Shown in pieces: positions 1 to 7,257 of a stretch of 17,832 bases of DNA. How positions within the stretch are numbered: the stretch's first letter is position 1; the number at the start of each line of letters is the position of its first letter. This DNA is from Deltaproteobacteria bacterium (GTDB lineage: Bacteria > Desulfobacterota > Binatia > UBA12015). Made by a program: the position numbers and the translations under genes. The DNA lies in NCBI GenBank assembly GCA_003447545.1, contig DLYX01000398.1, forward strand, positions 1 through 17,832, given 5' to 3'. Under the pieces are notes generated by a model. The model was given only the letters and a program-made list of their open reading frames with translations, did no database searches and had not been told where the DNA came from.

Positions 1-1221
1 CTCTGGTGGATGATTCTGGGTGCGGCGTGGCTGTCGACCGGACCTGCACCGCAGCTCTGGGGGGCGTGGTCTCTGCCAACGCCCTACGCGATCCTGCAGG
101 ACTGGATTCCCGGGTTTGCTCAACTCCGCGGTCCGGGACGCTTCTTCATGGTGGTCGCAGCAGGATTGGCTGCACTGGCAGGCTTCGCGGTGCAGCGCTT
201 GCTCACGCACGCCGCCGGTTGGATGCACCTTGTGGTTCCGGTCGTCGGGTTGGGCGCGTTTTTGCTCGCGGGAGCGCCGCAACCCGCCCCGGTGTCGGCT
301 GCCGGACTCTCCGCAGATTCGATGCGACCAGCCTACAAGCTCCTGCGAAACCGACCGCGCGCCGGGGGGACCCTCGAGTTGCCGGCATCCGTGACGCCGA
401 ACGATATCCTCGGCAATTATCGGAATGCACGCTACATGATGGCGAGCACCCTGCATTGGCAACCACTGCTCAATGGTGTGACCGGTCATCCACCAGCTTT
501 GGCAGATTTTTACGACTCTCTGACGCGAAGGTTACCTGATCCGCGGGCCTGGGAGGTGTTGATGGAGGTCGTCGACATCGACTTCCTCGTCATTCATGAC
601 AACGAGAAGAAGCCCTATCGCCCCTATGAAGCTCAGATCTGGCGCCCCTTGCCGAGAGGTCTGCATCGGGTCGCGCGTCTTGATCATACCGATATTTTTT
701 CGGTCGGATTGTCCCCGCCCGCGGGTTGGTATGAAAAACTCATGCGGCAAGTTTCCGGGGAGGATCCTCTGACTTTTGGTGGGCTCTCCCGGGAGGTGCT
801 ATCGACAGAGTGTCGGCCTGCGGCAATTGATTCCGTCAATCTGCCTGAGGTCATCGCGATGGCGCCGGTCCCGTTGATCCTGCCGGTAGTTTTCCGCAAC
901 CAAAGTGCCTGCGATTGGCCTGCCTCCGCGGTCCACGATCGAGGTCTCGTCGGCCTGAGCTATCGTTGGCTTCGACCCGACGGCACCGATGTCACGTACC
1001 CGGGACCTGCATTTTCCCGGTTGATTCAGGATGTTGCAGCGGGGGCGACCGTGGCGAGTTCTGTCGTTGTTCAACCGGCTTCGGGCCCGGAAGGTCTTTG
1101 GACTCTCGAGGTGCAACTGGTGCAAAAAGGGGTGGACGAACCGCTGGCCGTTTCCCGTCATGAAGTGGAGCTTCGAGCTTTTTCGACGGCAAAGGCCTCC
1201 GGAGATCCTTTGCCCTCGTGA
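1..1221 (+). CDS. Polytopic membrane protein, glycosyltransferase-like, C-terminal part (5' truncated)
   Basis: The reading frame is open from the first base, so the N-terminus lies outside the window; 406 residues are visible. The visible part opens with hydrophobic membrane segments and a PGFAQLRGPGRFF stretch. This resembles the loop before the last transmembrane helices of large uncharacterised GT-C or YfhO-like bacterial membrane proteins. A soluble region follows with a pattern usual for these proteins: an LELP strand, HWQPLLNGVTG, then a DIDFLVIH strand. The last 130 or so residues (NQSACDWPA, LSYRWLRPDG, LVQKGVDEP) look like a small Ig-like beta domain often attached to glycan-related enzymes. 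A role in transferring lipid-linked sugars or in building surface polysaccharide is inferred; no catalytic residue is visible in this half. The next gene, feoA, starts 55 bases downstream, and that gap shows no convincing promoter or terminator. Confidence 0.6.
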   Translation, partial: LWWMILGAAWLSTGPAPQLWGAWSLPTPYAILQDWIPGFAQLRGPGRFFMVVAAGLAALAGFAVQRLLTHAAGWMHLVVPVVGLGAFLLAGAPQPAPVSAAGLSADSMRPAYKLLRNRPRAGGTLELPASVTPNDILGNYRNARYMMASTLHWQPLLNGVTGHPPALADFYDSLTRRLPDPRAWEVLMEVVDIDFLVIHDNEKKPYRPYEAQIWRPLPRGLHRVARLDHTDIFSVGLSPPAGWYEKLMRQVSGEDPLTFGGLSREVLSTECRPAAIDSVNLPEVIAMAPVPLILPVVFRNQSACDWPASAVHDRGLVGLSYRWLRPDGTDVTYPGPAFSRLIQDVAAGATVASSVVVQPASGPEGLWTLEVQLVQKGVDEPLAVSRHEVELRAFSTAKASGDPLPS

Positions 1222-1276
1222 CGGCGGCGATTTGGCATGGCAAGTTGAAAGCCCAAGGATTAGGCAAAGAACCATT

Positions 1277-1498
1277 ATGTTGAGTTTGGCGGATTTGGGA
1301 CCGGGTTCCGTGGTGAAGATCGCAACCGGCGTAGAGACGGGCAGGAGACTTTCCTCGTTGGGGCTGGTCGCGGGGACCGAGGTCCGCGTGGTTCGCCGTG
1401 CACCTATGGGCGATCCTCTCGAGCTGGAAGTGCGAGGATGCCGGATTTGCTTGCGTGCCGAGCAGCTGCGGCAGGTGGTCGTGGAGCGTGTTTCGTGA
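1277..1498 (+). CDS. feoA: FeoA, small SH3-like accessory protein of ferrous iron uptake
   Basis: A 73-residue protein of normal FeoA length. The SH3-like barrel pattern is clear: LADLGPGSVVKI, then RRLSSLGLVAGTEVRVV, then APMGDPLELEVRG, ending in an ICLRAEQLRQVVV strand. FeoA is a cytoplasmic partner of the FeoB iron permease and probably adjusts its activity. The ATG at 1277 is the first start that gives a FeoA-like N-terminus (MLSLADL). Its stop overlaps the GTG start of feoB (GTGA at 1495-1498), which implies translational coupling. One unusual feature is a C-x2-C pair (Cys55 and Cys58) in the GCRICLR stretch; the FeoA proteins I can recall carry other residues there. Confidence 0.93.
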   Translation: MLSLADLGPGSVVKIATGVETGRRLSSLGLVAGTEVRVVRRAPMGDPLELEVRGCRICLRAEQLRQVVVERVS

Positions 1499-3411
1499 CC
1501 GCCGCTCCGAAAATCCCCTCGGCAACCGAGGGCTTGTCGACGATTGCGTTGGTGGGTTCACCAAATGCCGGCAAGACAACGCTGTTCAATGCCCTGACCG
1601 GATCTTCGGCAAAGATCGGAAACTACGCCGGCGTCACGGTCGAGCGGCGTGAGGGAACCTTCCGCAGTGGGGACGTGGCACGGAGGATTCTGGATCTGCC
1701 AGGGACCTACGCGCTCGAAGGTGAGACACCGGACGAGAAAATCGTTCACCAGGTTCTGCAGGGAGAAATTGCCGGGGAGCCGCTTCCGGACGCCTTGTTG
1801 GTGGTAGCGGATGCCACCACTCTGCAGCGCAGTTTGGGACTGGTACTGGAGGCAATCGAACACGGATTGCCGACTCTGCTCGTGCTTACGATGATCGATG
1901 AGGTCAAAGCACGAGGCGGCCGACTCGACCCGATGGCTCTGTCCCGAGAACTGGGCGTACACGTTCTCGGCGTCGTCGGACACCGGGGTGTGGGCCTGGC
2001 GCCGCTGCGCAAATTTCTCGAGGACTCTGCAAGTTGGCCGCGACCTTCTGCCGCAGACGCCGTCAACATCGAGAATTCACAGGAGCGTTTTGCTCGCGTG
2101 GATGCCTTGTGTGCGGCCGCGGCCGCAGCGGATCTGGAGCCGGATCGTCGAAGCGATCGAATCGATCGGGTCCTGCTGCATCCATGGATCGGGCTGGGTG
2201 TTTTCGGGCTCGTCATGGTGCTGCTCTTTCAAAGTATCTTTGCCTGGGCCGTGCCGGCCATGGATGTGATCGATGAGGGTTTTGGGTGGCTCGCCGGGGC
2301 TTCGCGGGAGGTGTTGCCGGCAGGACTCTTCGCCGATCTGATTGCTGACGGTGTGATCGCGGGCGTGGGTGGGGTGGTGATCTTCCTTCCACAAATCGTG
2401 ATCCTCTTTACCTTTCTGCATCTGCTTCAGGATGTCGGATATATGGCCCGTGCCGCCTTTGTCATCGATCGGGTGATGGGGTGGGCCGGGCTGCAGGGCC
2501 GAAGCTTTGTGCCCTTGTTGTCCTGTTTTGCCTGCGCGATTCCGGGCATGATGGCGGCACGAACCATCGCGTCGCCGCGCGAGCGACTGGCGACGATTCT
2601 CGTGGCACCGTTCATGACGTGCTCGGCGCGGTTACCGGTTTACGCCTTGCTCATCGCAGCCTTTGTGCCGGCAACGTCGGTCGGGCCTTTGGGGCTGCAG
2701 GGCCTGGTGATGCTGGGGCTTTATCTTCTCGGCGCGCTGACGGCCTTTGGTACCGCCTGGCTCCTGACATCCACGCTGCTGCGTGGGCAAGTGTCCGTTT
2801 TTTACATGGAACTCCCCCCCTATCGATGGCCCACGTGGCGCTTGCTGGGTCGGCAGGTCTGGCAAAGCGCCTCCGCATTTTTGAAGCGAGCCGGTACGAT
2901 CATTCTCGCCTCTTCGATTGTTCTGTGGGTGCTGATGACCTTCCCGACGGCGCCTGAAAATCCTGCATTCACGCCCGACCAGCAGGCTCAGGCGAACCTC
3001 GAGGCCAGCGCGGCTTCCAGTTTGGGGCATTTTATCGAACCCGTCATCCAACCGCTCGGTTTCGATTGGAAAATCGGCGTGGGCCTTGTCGCCAGCCTGG
3101 CGGCTCGTGAGGTGATCGTTTCGACCTTGGCGCAACTCTACGCGGTTGCGGATACGGAAAGTGGTAGGCCACTTCGCGAGGCTCTGAAGAATGATATCGA
3201 TCCGCGCACAGGAGAGCGTGTCTTCGATCTGCCGACGGCGCTTTCGTTGCTCGTCTTTTTCGTCTTTGCGCTCCAATGCACATCAACGGTTGTTGTGATG
3301 GCTCGCGAGACCGGAGGGTGGGGTTGGCCAACACTTGCCTTTACCTACATGCTCGGGCTGGCTTGGTTGGGGAGCTTTGTCACGTATCAGGTGGCCACAA
3401 GGTTGCTGTAA
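1495..3411 (+). CDS. feoB: FeoB, ferrous iron transporter with N-terminal G domain
   Basis: A 638-residue inner-membrane permease for Fe2+ with a cytoplasmic nucleotide-binding domain. The P-loop GSPNAGKTT starts at Gly21, the switch region is NYAGVTVERREG, and the G3 motif DLPG is at 67-70. The membrane half carries the family signatures GYMARAAFVIDRVM, CFACAIPGMMAARTI and PFMTCSARLPVY. GTG 1495 is chosen because it overlaps the feoA stop and leaves a short tail before the P-loop; an ATG at 1438 would need a 60-base overlap with feoA. The protein is shorter than E. coli FeoB (773 residues) and has only a short segment between the G domain and the first membrane helix. The G4 motif is unusual: TMID at 132-135 where the family has NxxD, so the guanine-reading Asn is Thr. 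G5 (VVGHRGVGL) also lacks the usual Ser-Ala. Confidence 0.96.
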   Translation: MTAAPKIPSATEGLSTIALVGSPNAGKTTLFNALTGSSAKIGNYAGVTVERREGTFRSGDVARRILDLPGTYALEGETPDEKIVHQVLQGEIAGEPLPDALLVVADATTLQRSLGLVLEAIEHGLPTLLVLTMIDEVKARGGRLDPMALSRELGVHVLGVVGHRGVGLAPLRKFLEDSASWPRPSAADAVNIENSQERFARVDALCAAAAAADLEPDRRSDRIDRVLLHPWIGLGVFGLVMVLLFQSIFAWAVPAMDVIDEGFGWLAGASREVLPAGLFADLIADGVIAGVGGVVIFLPQIVILFTFLHLLQDVGYMARAAFVIDRVMGWAGLQGRSFVPLLSCFACAIPGMMAARTIASPRERLATILVAPFMTCSARLPVYALLIAAFVPATSVGPLGLQGLVMLGLYLLGALTAFGTAWLLTSTLLRGQVSVFYMELPPYRWPTWRLLGRQVWQSASAFLKRAGTIILASSIVLWVLMTFPTAPENPAFTPDQQAQANLEASAASSLGHFIEPVIQPLGFDWKIGVGLVASLAAREVIVSTLAQLYAVADTESGRPLREALKNDIDPRTGERVFDLPTALSLLVFFVFALQCTSTVVVMARETGGWGWPTLAFTYMLGLAWLGSFVTYQVATRLL

Positions 3412-3414
3412 ATC

Positions 3415-5115
3415 ATGATGGCGTCGGAACTGCATATTTTCCTTGTCCGACCCACAAAATATGATGATGAAGGATATCTTCTTCGCCACTGGCGAGGGGT
3501 GCTTCCTTCGAACACCCTCGCATGCCTGCGCGGACTGACAGAGCGAGTCGCGACCGATGGGGATTTGCCGGGCGTCTCGGTCCGGATCTCCTGTTGTGAC
3601 GAATCGGTAGAGGCGATCCCCGAGAAGAAGATCTACGAGGAGCAGCAGAGGTCGGGCGTGAAGGTGCTCGTCGGTCTGGTCGGCGTGCAGACCAACCAGA
3701 TGCCACGAGCAAGGGACCTTGCGCTTCGGCTGCGCGATCGAGGCGTGGATGTTCTGCTCGGGGGCTTTCATGTTTCCGGGACACGTTGCGGAGCGGGTGC
3801 CCCCGCCGAGATCACGGAACTTCTGGCCGCGGGGGTCACCTTGGTGCGTGGCGAGGTTGAGGAAGCCTGGTCGAGAATTCTCCGAGATGCCCTGCGCGAT
3901 GAATTGGAGCCGATCTACGATCTTCTCGGGACCCTGCCGGATTTGTCTCGCGCTGCCTTGCCGTCCCCGGACCGGCGCCTGATGCAAAAATTCGTCCACT
4001 CCTCCTTTGTCACCATGGATTCGAGTCGGGGGTGTCCGTTTTCCTGTTCCTTCTGCACAATCATCCAGATTCAGGGTCGAAAGATGCGGACGCGCTCGCC
4101 CTCGAGGATCGCGGAAATGGTTGAGGCGCGACACCACCCGGGGGGCATTGACCAATATTTCTTCACCGATGATGATTTCGCGAGGAATCCTCATTGGCGC
4201 GAGATTCTGCTCGAGCTGATCCGCTTGCGGGAGGAAGAGGGGAAGCCGATCCGTTTCCTGATGCAAAGTGATCTTCTCGCACACCGGCAGAAAGATTTTA
4301 TCGAACTCGCTCGTCGAGCCGGCTGCTTTCAGGTGTTCCTCGGCATGGAGAGTCTGGATGCCGAGGCGCTCGCCGGGGCTGGCAAACGCCAAAACCGAAT
4401 TGCCGATTATGCGGCAACCGTGCGGGCCTGGCAGGACGCCGGAATCTTCGTGCACGCAGGCTATATTGTCGGCTTCCCCCACGACACGATGGAGTCCGTT
4501 CGGGAAAGTGTTCGGCGTTTGCGCGACGAGATTGGTGTCGATGTCGCATCCTTCTTCCTGCTGACACCACTTGCGGGTTCCTCCGATCATACAGCGGCGC
4601 TCGCTGCAGGCGTGGATATTGATGAGGACTTGAACCGACACGATACATTCCATGCGGTCACGGATCCCGGCGGGATGTCTCGCACGGATGCCGAGGCTGC
4701 CTACCATGCGGCTTGGCGTGAGTTCTATTCCTTCGAGCATCGTCGGCGCCGGCTCGCGGCATGGCCGGAAGATCAGCGAGCAACCCTCTTGCAGAACTAT
4801 TTATGGTACAGCTGTGCCACGCGAGTCGAGCACTTCCATCCGATGATGACAGGCTTTGTGCGACTCAAGCCGCGGAGGGATCGGCGTCCCGGCCTTGCGA
4901 TCGAGAGTCTCCCGAGGCATCTCGTCCGGCGAGTACCTGAAGTGACGCGTATGGCCGGAGGTTATTTCCGACAGATCCGGGTCGCTCAGCGTTTGTGGAG
5001 GGCTGCGGGTGAAGGCCGCAAGAACCGCGGCTGGCGTGATTTCCTCCGACATCTTCTCGCAGGAGAGGCACGGGAAGCAGGAAGCCTCGGGCCGGCAGGA
5101 AGCTCGCAGGCCTGA
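3415..5115 (+). CDS. B12-binding-type radical SAM protein, function unknown
   Basis: A 566-residue protein. The [4Fe-4S] motif C-x3-C-x2-C is at Cys207, Cys211 and Cys214 (RGCPFSCSFCTI). It is followed by a TIM-barrel core with FFTDDDFARN and a glycine/glutamate strand FLGMESLD. The first 190 or so residues look like a cobalamin-binding Rossmann fold (VLVGLVGVQTNQ, VDVLLGGFHVSGT), but the classical DxHxxG motif is not seen; this is common in class B radical SAM enzymes. The family includes methyltransferases and ring-forming enzymes, and the substrate cannot be told from the sequence. The start is ATG 3415, 3 bases after the feoB stop; ATG 3418 is equally possible. Upstream there is only a weak AAGG about 12 bases away, so translation probably depends on ribosomes leaving feoB. 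The iron-sulfur cofactor gives a plausible but unproven link to iron uptake. Confidence 0.85.
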   Translation: MMASELHIFLVRPTKYDDEGYLLRHWRGVLPSNTLACLRGLTERVATDGDLPGVSVRISCCDESVEAIPEKKIYEEQQRSGVKVLVGLVGVQTNQMPRARDLALRLRDRGVDVLLGGFHVSGTRCGAGAPAEITELLAAGVTLVRGEVEEAWSRILRDALRDELEPIYDLLGTLPDLSRAALPSPDRRLMQKFVHSSFVTMDSSRGCPFSCSFCTIIQIQGRKMRTRSPSRIAEMVEARHHPGGIDQYFFTDDDFARNPHWREILLELIRLREEEGKPIRFLMQSDLLAHRQKDFIELARRAGCFQVFLGMESLDAEALAGAGKRQNRIADYAATVRAWQDAGIFVHAGYIVGFPHDTMESVRESVRRLRDEIGVDVASFFLLTPLAGSSDHTAALAAGVDIDEDLNRHDTFHAVTDPGGMSRTDAEAAYHAAWREFYSFEHRRRRLAAWPEDQRATLLQNYLWYSCATRVEHFHPMMTGFVRLKPRRDRRPGLAIESLPRHLVRRVPEVTRMAGGYFRQIRVAQRLWRAAGEGRKNRGWRDFLRHLLAGEAREAGSLGPAGSSQA

Positions 5116-5144
5116 GCCCGGCCGTCCGAGGGCGGGCTTTCTCG
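5114..5144 (+). terminator. Possible weak intrinsic terminator after the radical SAM gene
   Basis: A GC-rich inverted repeat AGCCCG (5115-5120) and CGGGCT (5133-5138), with two more GC pairs inside after a G-G mismatch, is followed by TTTCTC. It starts on the stop codon of the radical SAM gene. The T run is short, so it may only reduce read-through into the next gene about 50 bases away. Confidence 0.35.
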
Positions 5145-5188
5145 ATTCGCTGGTTGTTGCAAGGGCCGTGGTCGGTCATGGTGTCCCT

Positions 5189-5566
5189 GTGCGAAAGCTT
5201 CCCTATATTTGGACCTGTGCCATTTTGGGCCTGATCCTTGGTTGGTTGCCGATGCTCTTTCATGGACCGATTCCCGAGAAGTTTGACCAGTTCTATATTT
5301 CGGGATCATGGGCAGTTTGGGCCTGGTATCTCTCGCGGATGTCGATCGGCCTGCTTCTGGGGGTGACGGTGCGTCCGCGAACCTTCTGGTTGCGTGGCCT
5401 CGTCGTAGGCGGCCTGGTGATGCTCCCTCTCGGGTTCGTATCTCTGGCGGTGCCAACCTGTGGGCCGGTTTGTATGGGGGCAAATATTCTGACCGGCGCT
5501 GTCGAGGGTTTGCTGATCGTCGTCGTGGCCTGGTGGATCACGGGGCGGGAGCGTATCGAGGACTGA
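5189..5566 (+). CDS. Small membrane protein, four predicted helices, unknown family
   Basis: From GTG 5189 the product is 125 residues (VRKLPYIWTC...), nearly all hydrophobic, with about four membrane helices separated by short charged loops and a short charged tail (TGRERIED). The frame is open further upstream to an ATG at 5009, but that start would overlap the radical SAM gene by over 100 bases and add a very polar, shadow-like extension. GTG 5168 is another choice; none has a good ribosome binding site. A Cys pair (PTCGPVCMGAN) sits before the last helix. I do not recognise a family. The gene ends 7 bases before lnt, so the two are probably co-transcribed, but nothing in the sequence shows a role in lipoprotein processing. 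Confidence 0.6.
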   Translation: MRKLPYIWTCAILGLILGWLPMLFHGPIPEKFDQFYISGSWAVWAWYLSRMSIGLLLGVTVRPRTFWLRGLVVGGLVMLPLGFVSLAVPTCGPVCMGANILTGAVEGLLIVVVAWWITGRERIED

Positions 5567-5573
5567 TGCGCCG

Positions 5574-7142
5574 GTGAGTGACGAACTTTCCAGGGTGCCA
5601 TCCTCCAGGTGGTGGAACGACTGGGTACTGGTTTCGCTGTCGATTGCGTTGCACGCGGTAGCTTTTCCTCCGTGGGACCAGCCGCTTGCTGCCTGGGTCG
5701 CGCTGGCACCGTTACTACTGGCCCTTCGTCAAAAAGCGCCGGCCCGGGCTTTCCTGCTTGGCTTTGTCTGGGGGACTGGTTCGATTTGGGCGCAGGGCTA
5801 TTGGGTGCCTCTGGGGATTGCCTATTACTACGACCAGACCTTGCTCTTTGGCCTGTTGTTTTCGCTCGTCGCCTCGATTGTTTTCTATGCCACCTACGCG
5901 GCTGCTTTTGCTCTCGCCGCCGCGCGCTTGCCCATCGGCTGGTCAGCGTTTCCGCGGGCGTGCGGTTTGGGCATGATCTTCGTGACGGCAGAATGGGCGC
6001 GCGCCAGTCTTTTGACCGGCGACCCCTGGTTGCTCCTGGGCTATGCGCTGGTCCCGGGTCTTGGTTTCGCGCAGATCGCGGACTTGGGTGGCGTTTATAT
6101 CCTGAGCTTTTTTCTGGTTCTTGCGAATGCAGCTCTGGTGGAATGTTGGGTTGGCTTCCCGCAGCGCTCGGGGGTGCGTTTGAAGGAAGCCCTGTCCACG
6201 CTCGCCCTCGCGGTTCTCATTCCCGGCGTATACGGCGTATGGCGCCTTTTGAACCCGGTCGTGGCTACCGAAACAATACCGGTCGCAATTGTTCAGACGA
6301 ACCAGGACCTCGGATCGCATTGGCAGGAAGAGTTTTACGGACGAGGACTGCGCGACTATTTTTCTCTTTCGGAAAAAGCGGTCCGCGCAGGTGCCGAGTT
6401 TCTTTTCTGGCCGGAAGGCTCTGTCAATTTTTTCGTAGCCGATGACCCGAACTACCGGGCCGCGGTGGAAGCTCAGGTTGCCGCTTGGGATGTGGATCTG
6501 ATTTTGGGCGGACCCTTTCGCGATCTGGATGATTCCGGGGTTCCGTCCTATCGGAACTCGGCGTTTTACCTTGAGCCCGAAAATGGTCTGGTCGATCGCT
6601 ACGACAAGCATCGGCTACTTCCCTTCGGCGAATATTTTCCGCTGGAGATGATTCGCCTTTTGCGTCGCTTCGAAAGGGTACGTTCATTTACGCCCGGCGA
6701 GGGGCCCTCCTGGGTGGATACGGATCGAGGTCGAATGGCGATCTCGATTTGTTTCGAAGCTATATTTCCCGATGAAGTCCGCCGGCAGATGAACGCCGGG
6801 GCAAAATTATTGGTCAATCTCTCGAACGATGCATGGCTTGGGCCAGGCGCCGGTCCGTCGCAGCATCTCCTGATGGTCCGCTTGCGTGCCATCGAGAATC
6901 GGACCTGGGTGGTGCGCGCCACGCCGACCGGGATATCGGCCTTGATCAACCCCTATGGATCGGTCGAGCGTGAGCTCGAGCGCGGTGAGGCCGGATTTTT
7001 GAGTGGGGATGTCGGGCTGCTTTCGGTAGCGACCCCCTACCAGCGATATGGGGATGTATTTGCGCTTGTGTGCGCGCTGGGCAGCGGGGCTTTTCTGCTG
7101 AACGCGCGCTTCCGGCGTTTCCAGCGCCGCGGGTCGGCTTGA
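5574..7142 (+). CDS. lnt: Apolipoprotein N-acyltransferase (Lnt)
   Basis: A 522-residue inner-membrane enzyme that adds the third acyl chain to the N-terminal cysteine of lipoproteins in Gram-negative bacteria. The first 220 or so residues hold the membrane helices, and the rest is a periplasmic nitrilase-like (CN hydrolase) domain. The catalytic triad is visible: Glu281 in FWPEGS, Lys345 in YDKHRLLPFGEYFP and Cys393 in ISICFEAIFP. These match E. coli Glu267, Lys335 and Cys387, and the length matches too (512 in E. coli). The gene starts with GTG at 5574, 7 bases after the small membrane protein; an ATG at 5566 is in another frame and stops at once. The protein looks complete and functional. 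In this window it is the best single sign of an outer membrane. Confidence 0.96.
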   Translation: MSDELSRVPSSRWWNDWVLVSLSIALHAVAFPPWDQPLAAWVALAPLLLALRQKAPARAFLLGFVWGTGSIWAQGYWVPLGIAYYYDQTLLFGLLFSLVASIVFYATYAAAFALAAARLPIGWSAFPRACGLGMIFVTAEWARASLLTGDPWLLLGYALVPGLGFAQIADLGGVYILSFFLVLANAALVECWVGFPQRSGVRLKEALSTLALAVLIPGVYGVWRLLNPVVATETIPVAIVQTNQDLGSHWQEEFYGRGLRDYFSLSEKAVRAGAEFLFWPEGSVNFFVADDPNYRAAVEAQVAAWDVDLILGGPFRDLDDSGVPSYRNSAFYLEPENGLVDRYDKHRLLPFGEYFPLEMIRLLRRFERVRSFTPGEGPSWVDTDRGRMAISICFEAIFPDEVRRQMNAGAKLLVNLSNDAWLGPGAGPSQHLLMVRLRAIENRTWVVRATPTGISALINPYGSVERELERGEAGFLSGDVGLLSVATPYQRYGDVFALVCALGSGAFLLNARFRRFQRRGSA

Positions 7143-7257
7143 GCGCGAATAGTCGCGGGAACTGCCGTGCAGCGTATACGCCTTCCGGGTGGTTCTGATG
7201 ATCGATGCTTGCGAATTGCTTTGCAGGACGAGGACGAATCGGTGACGTTGGGTGGGC

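Noticed and set aside
1438..1494. FeoB start at ATG 1438
   Set aside because: It lies deep inside feoA and would add 19 residues that are an out-of-frame reading of feoA; GTG 1495 overlaps the feoA stop in the usual coupled way.
3283..4740. Open frame of 485 codons on the minus strand across the feoB/radical SAM junction
   Set aside because: It lies opposite two well-supported genes, its translation is rich in His, Arg and Gln with no domain pattern, and GC-rich DNA commonly gives such shadows.
5009..5188. Longer form of the small membrane protein from ATG 5009
   Set aside because: It would overlap the radical SAM gene by 107 bases and add a polar, Arg-rich segment that looks like an out-of-frame reading of that gene.
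7172..7181. Perfect 10-bp palindrome GCGTATACGC between lnt and the amidohydrolase gene
   Set aside because: About 17 perfect 10-bp palindromes are expected by chance in a window of this length, and no promoter is seen beside it.
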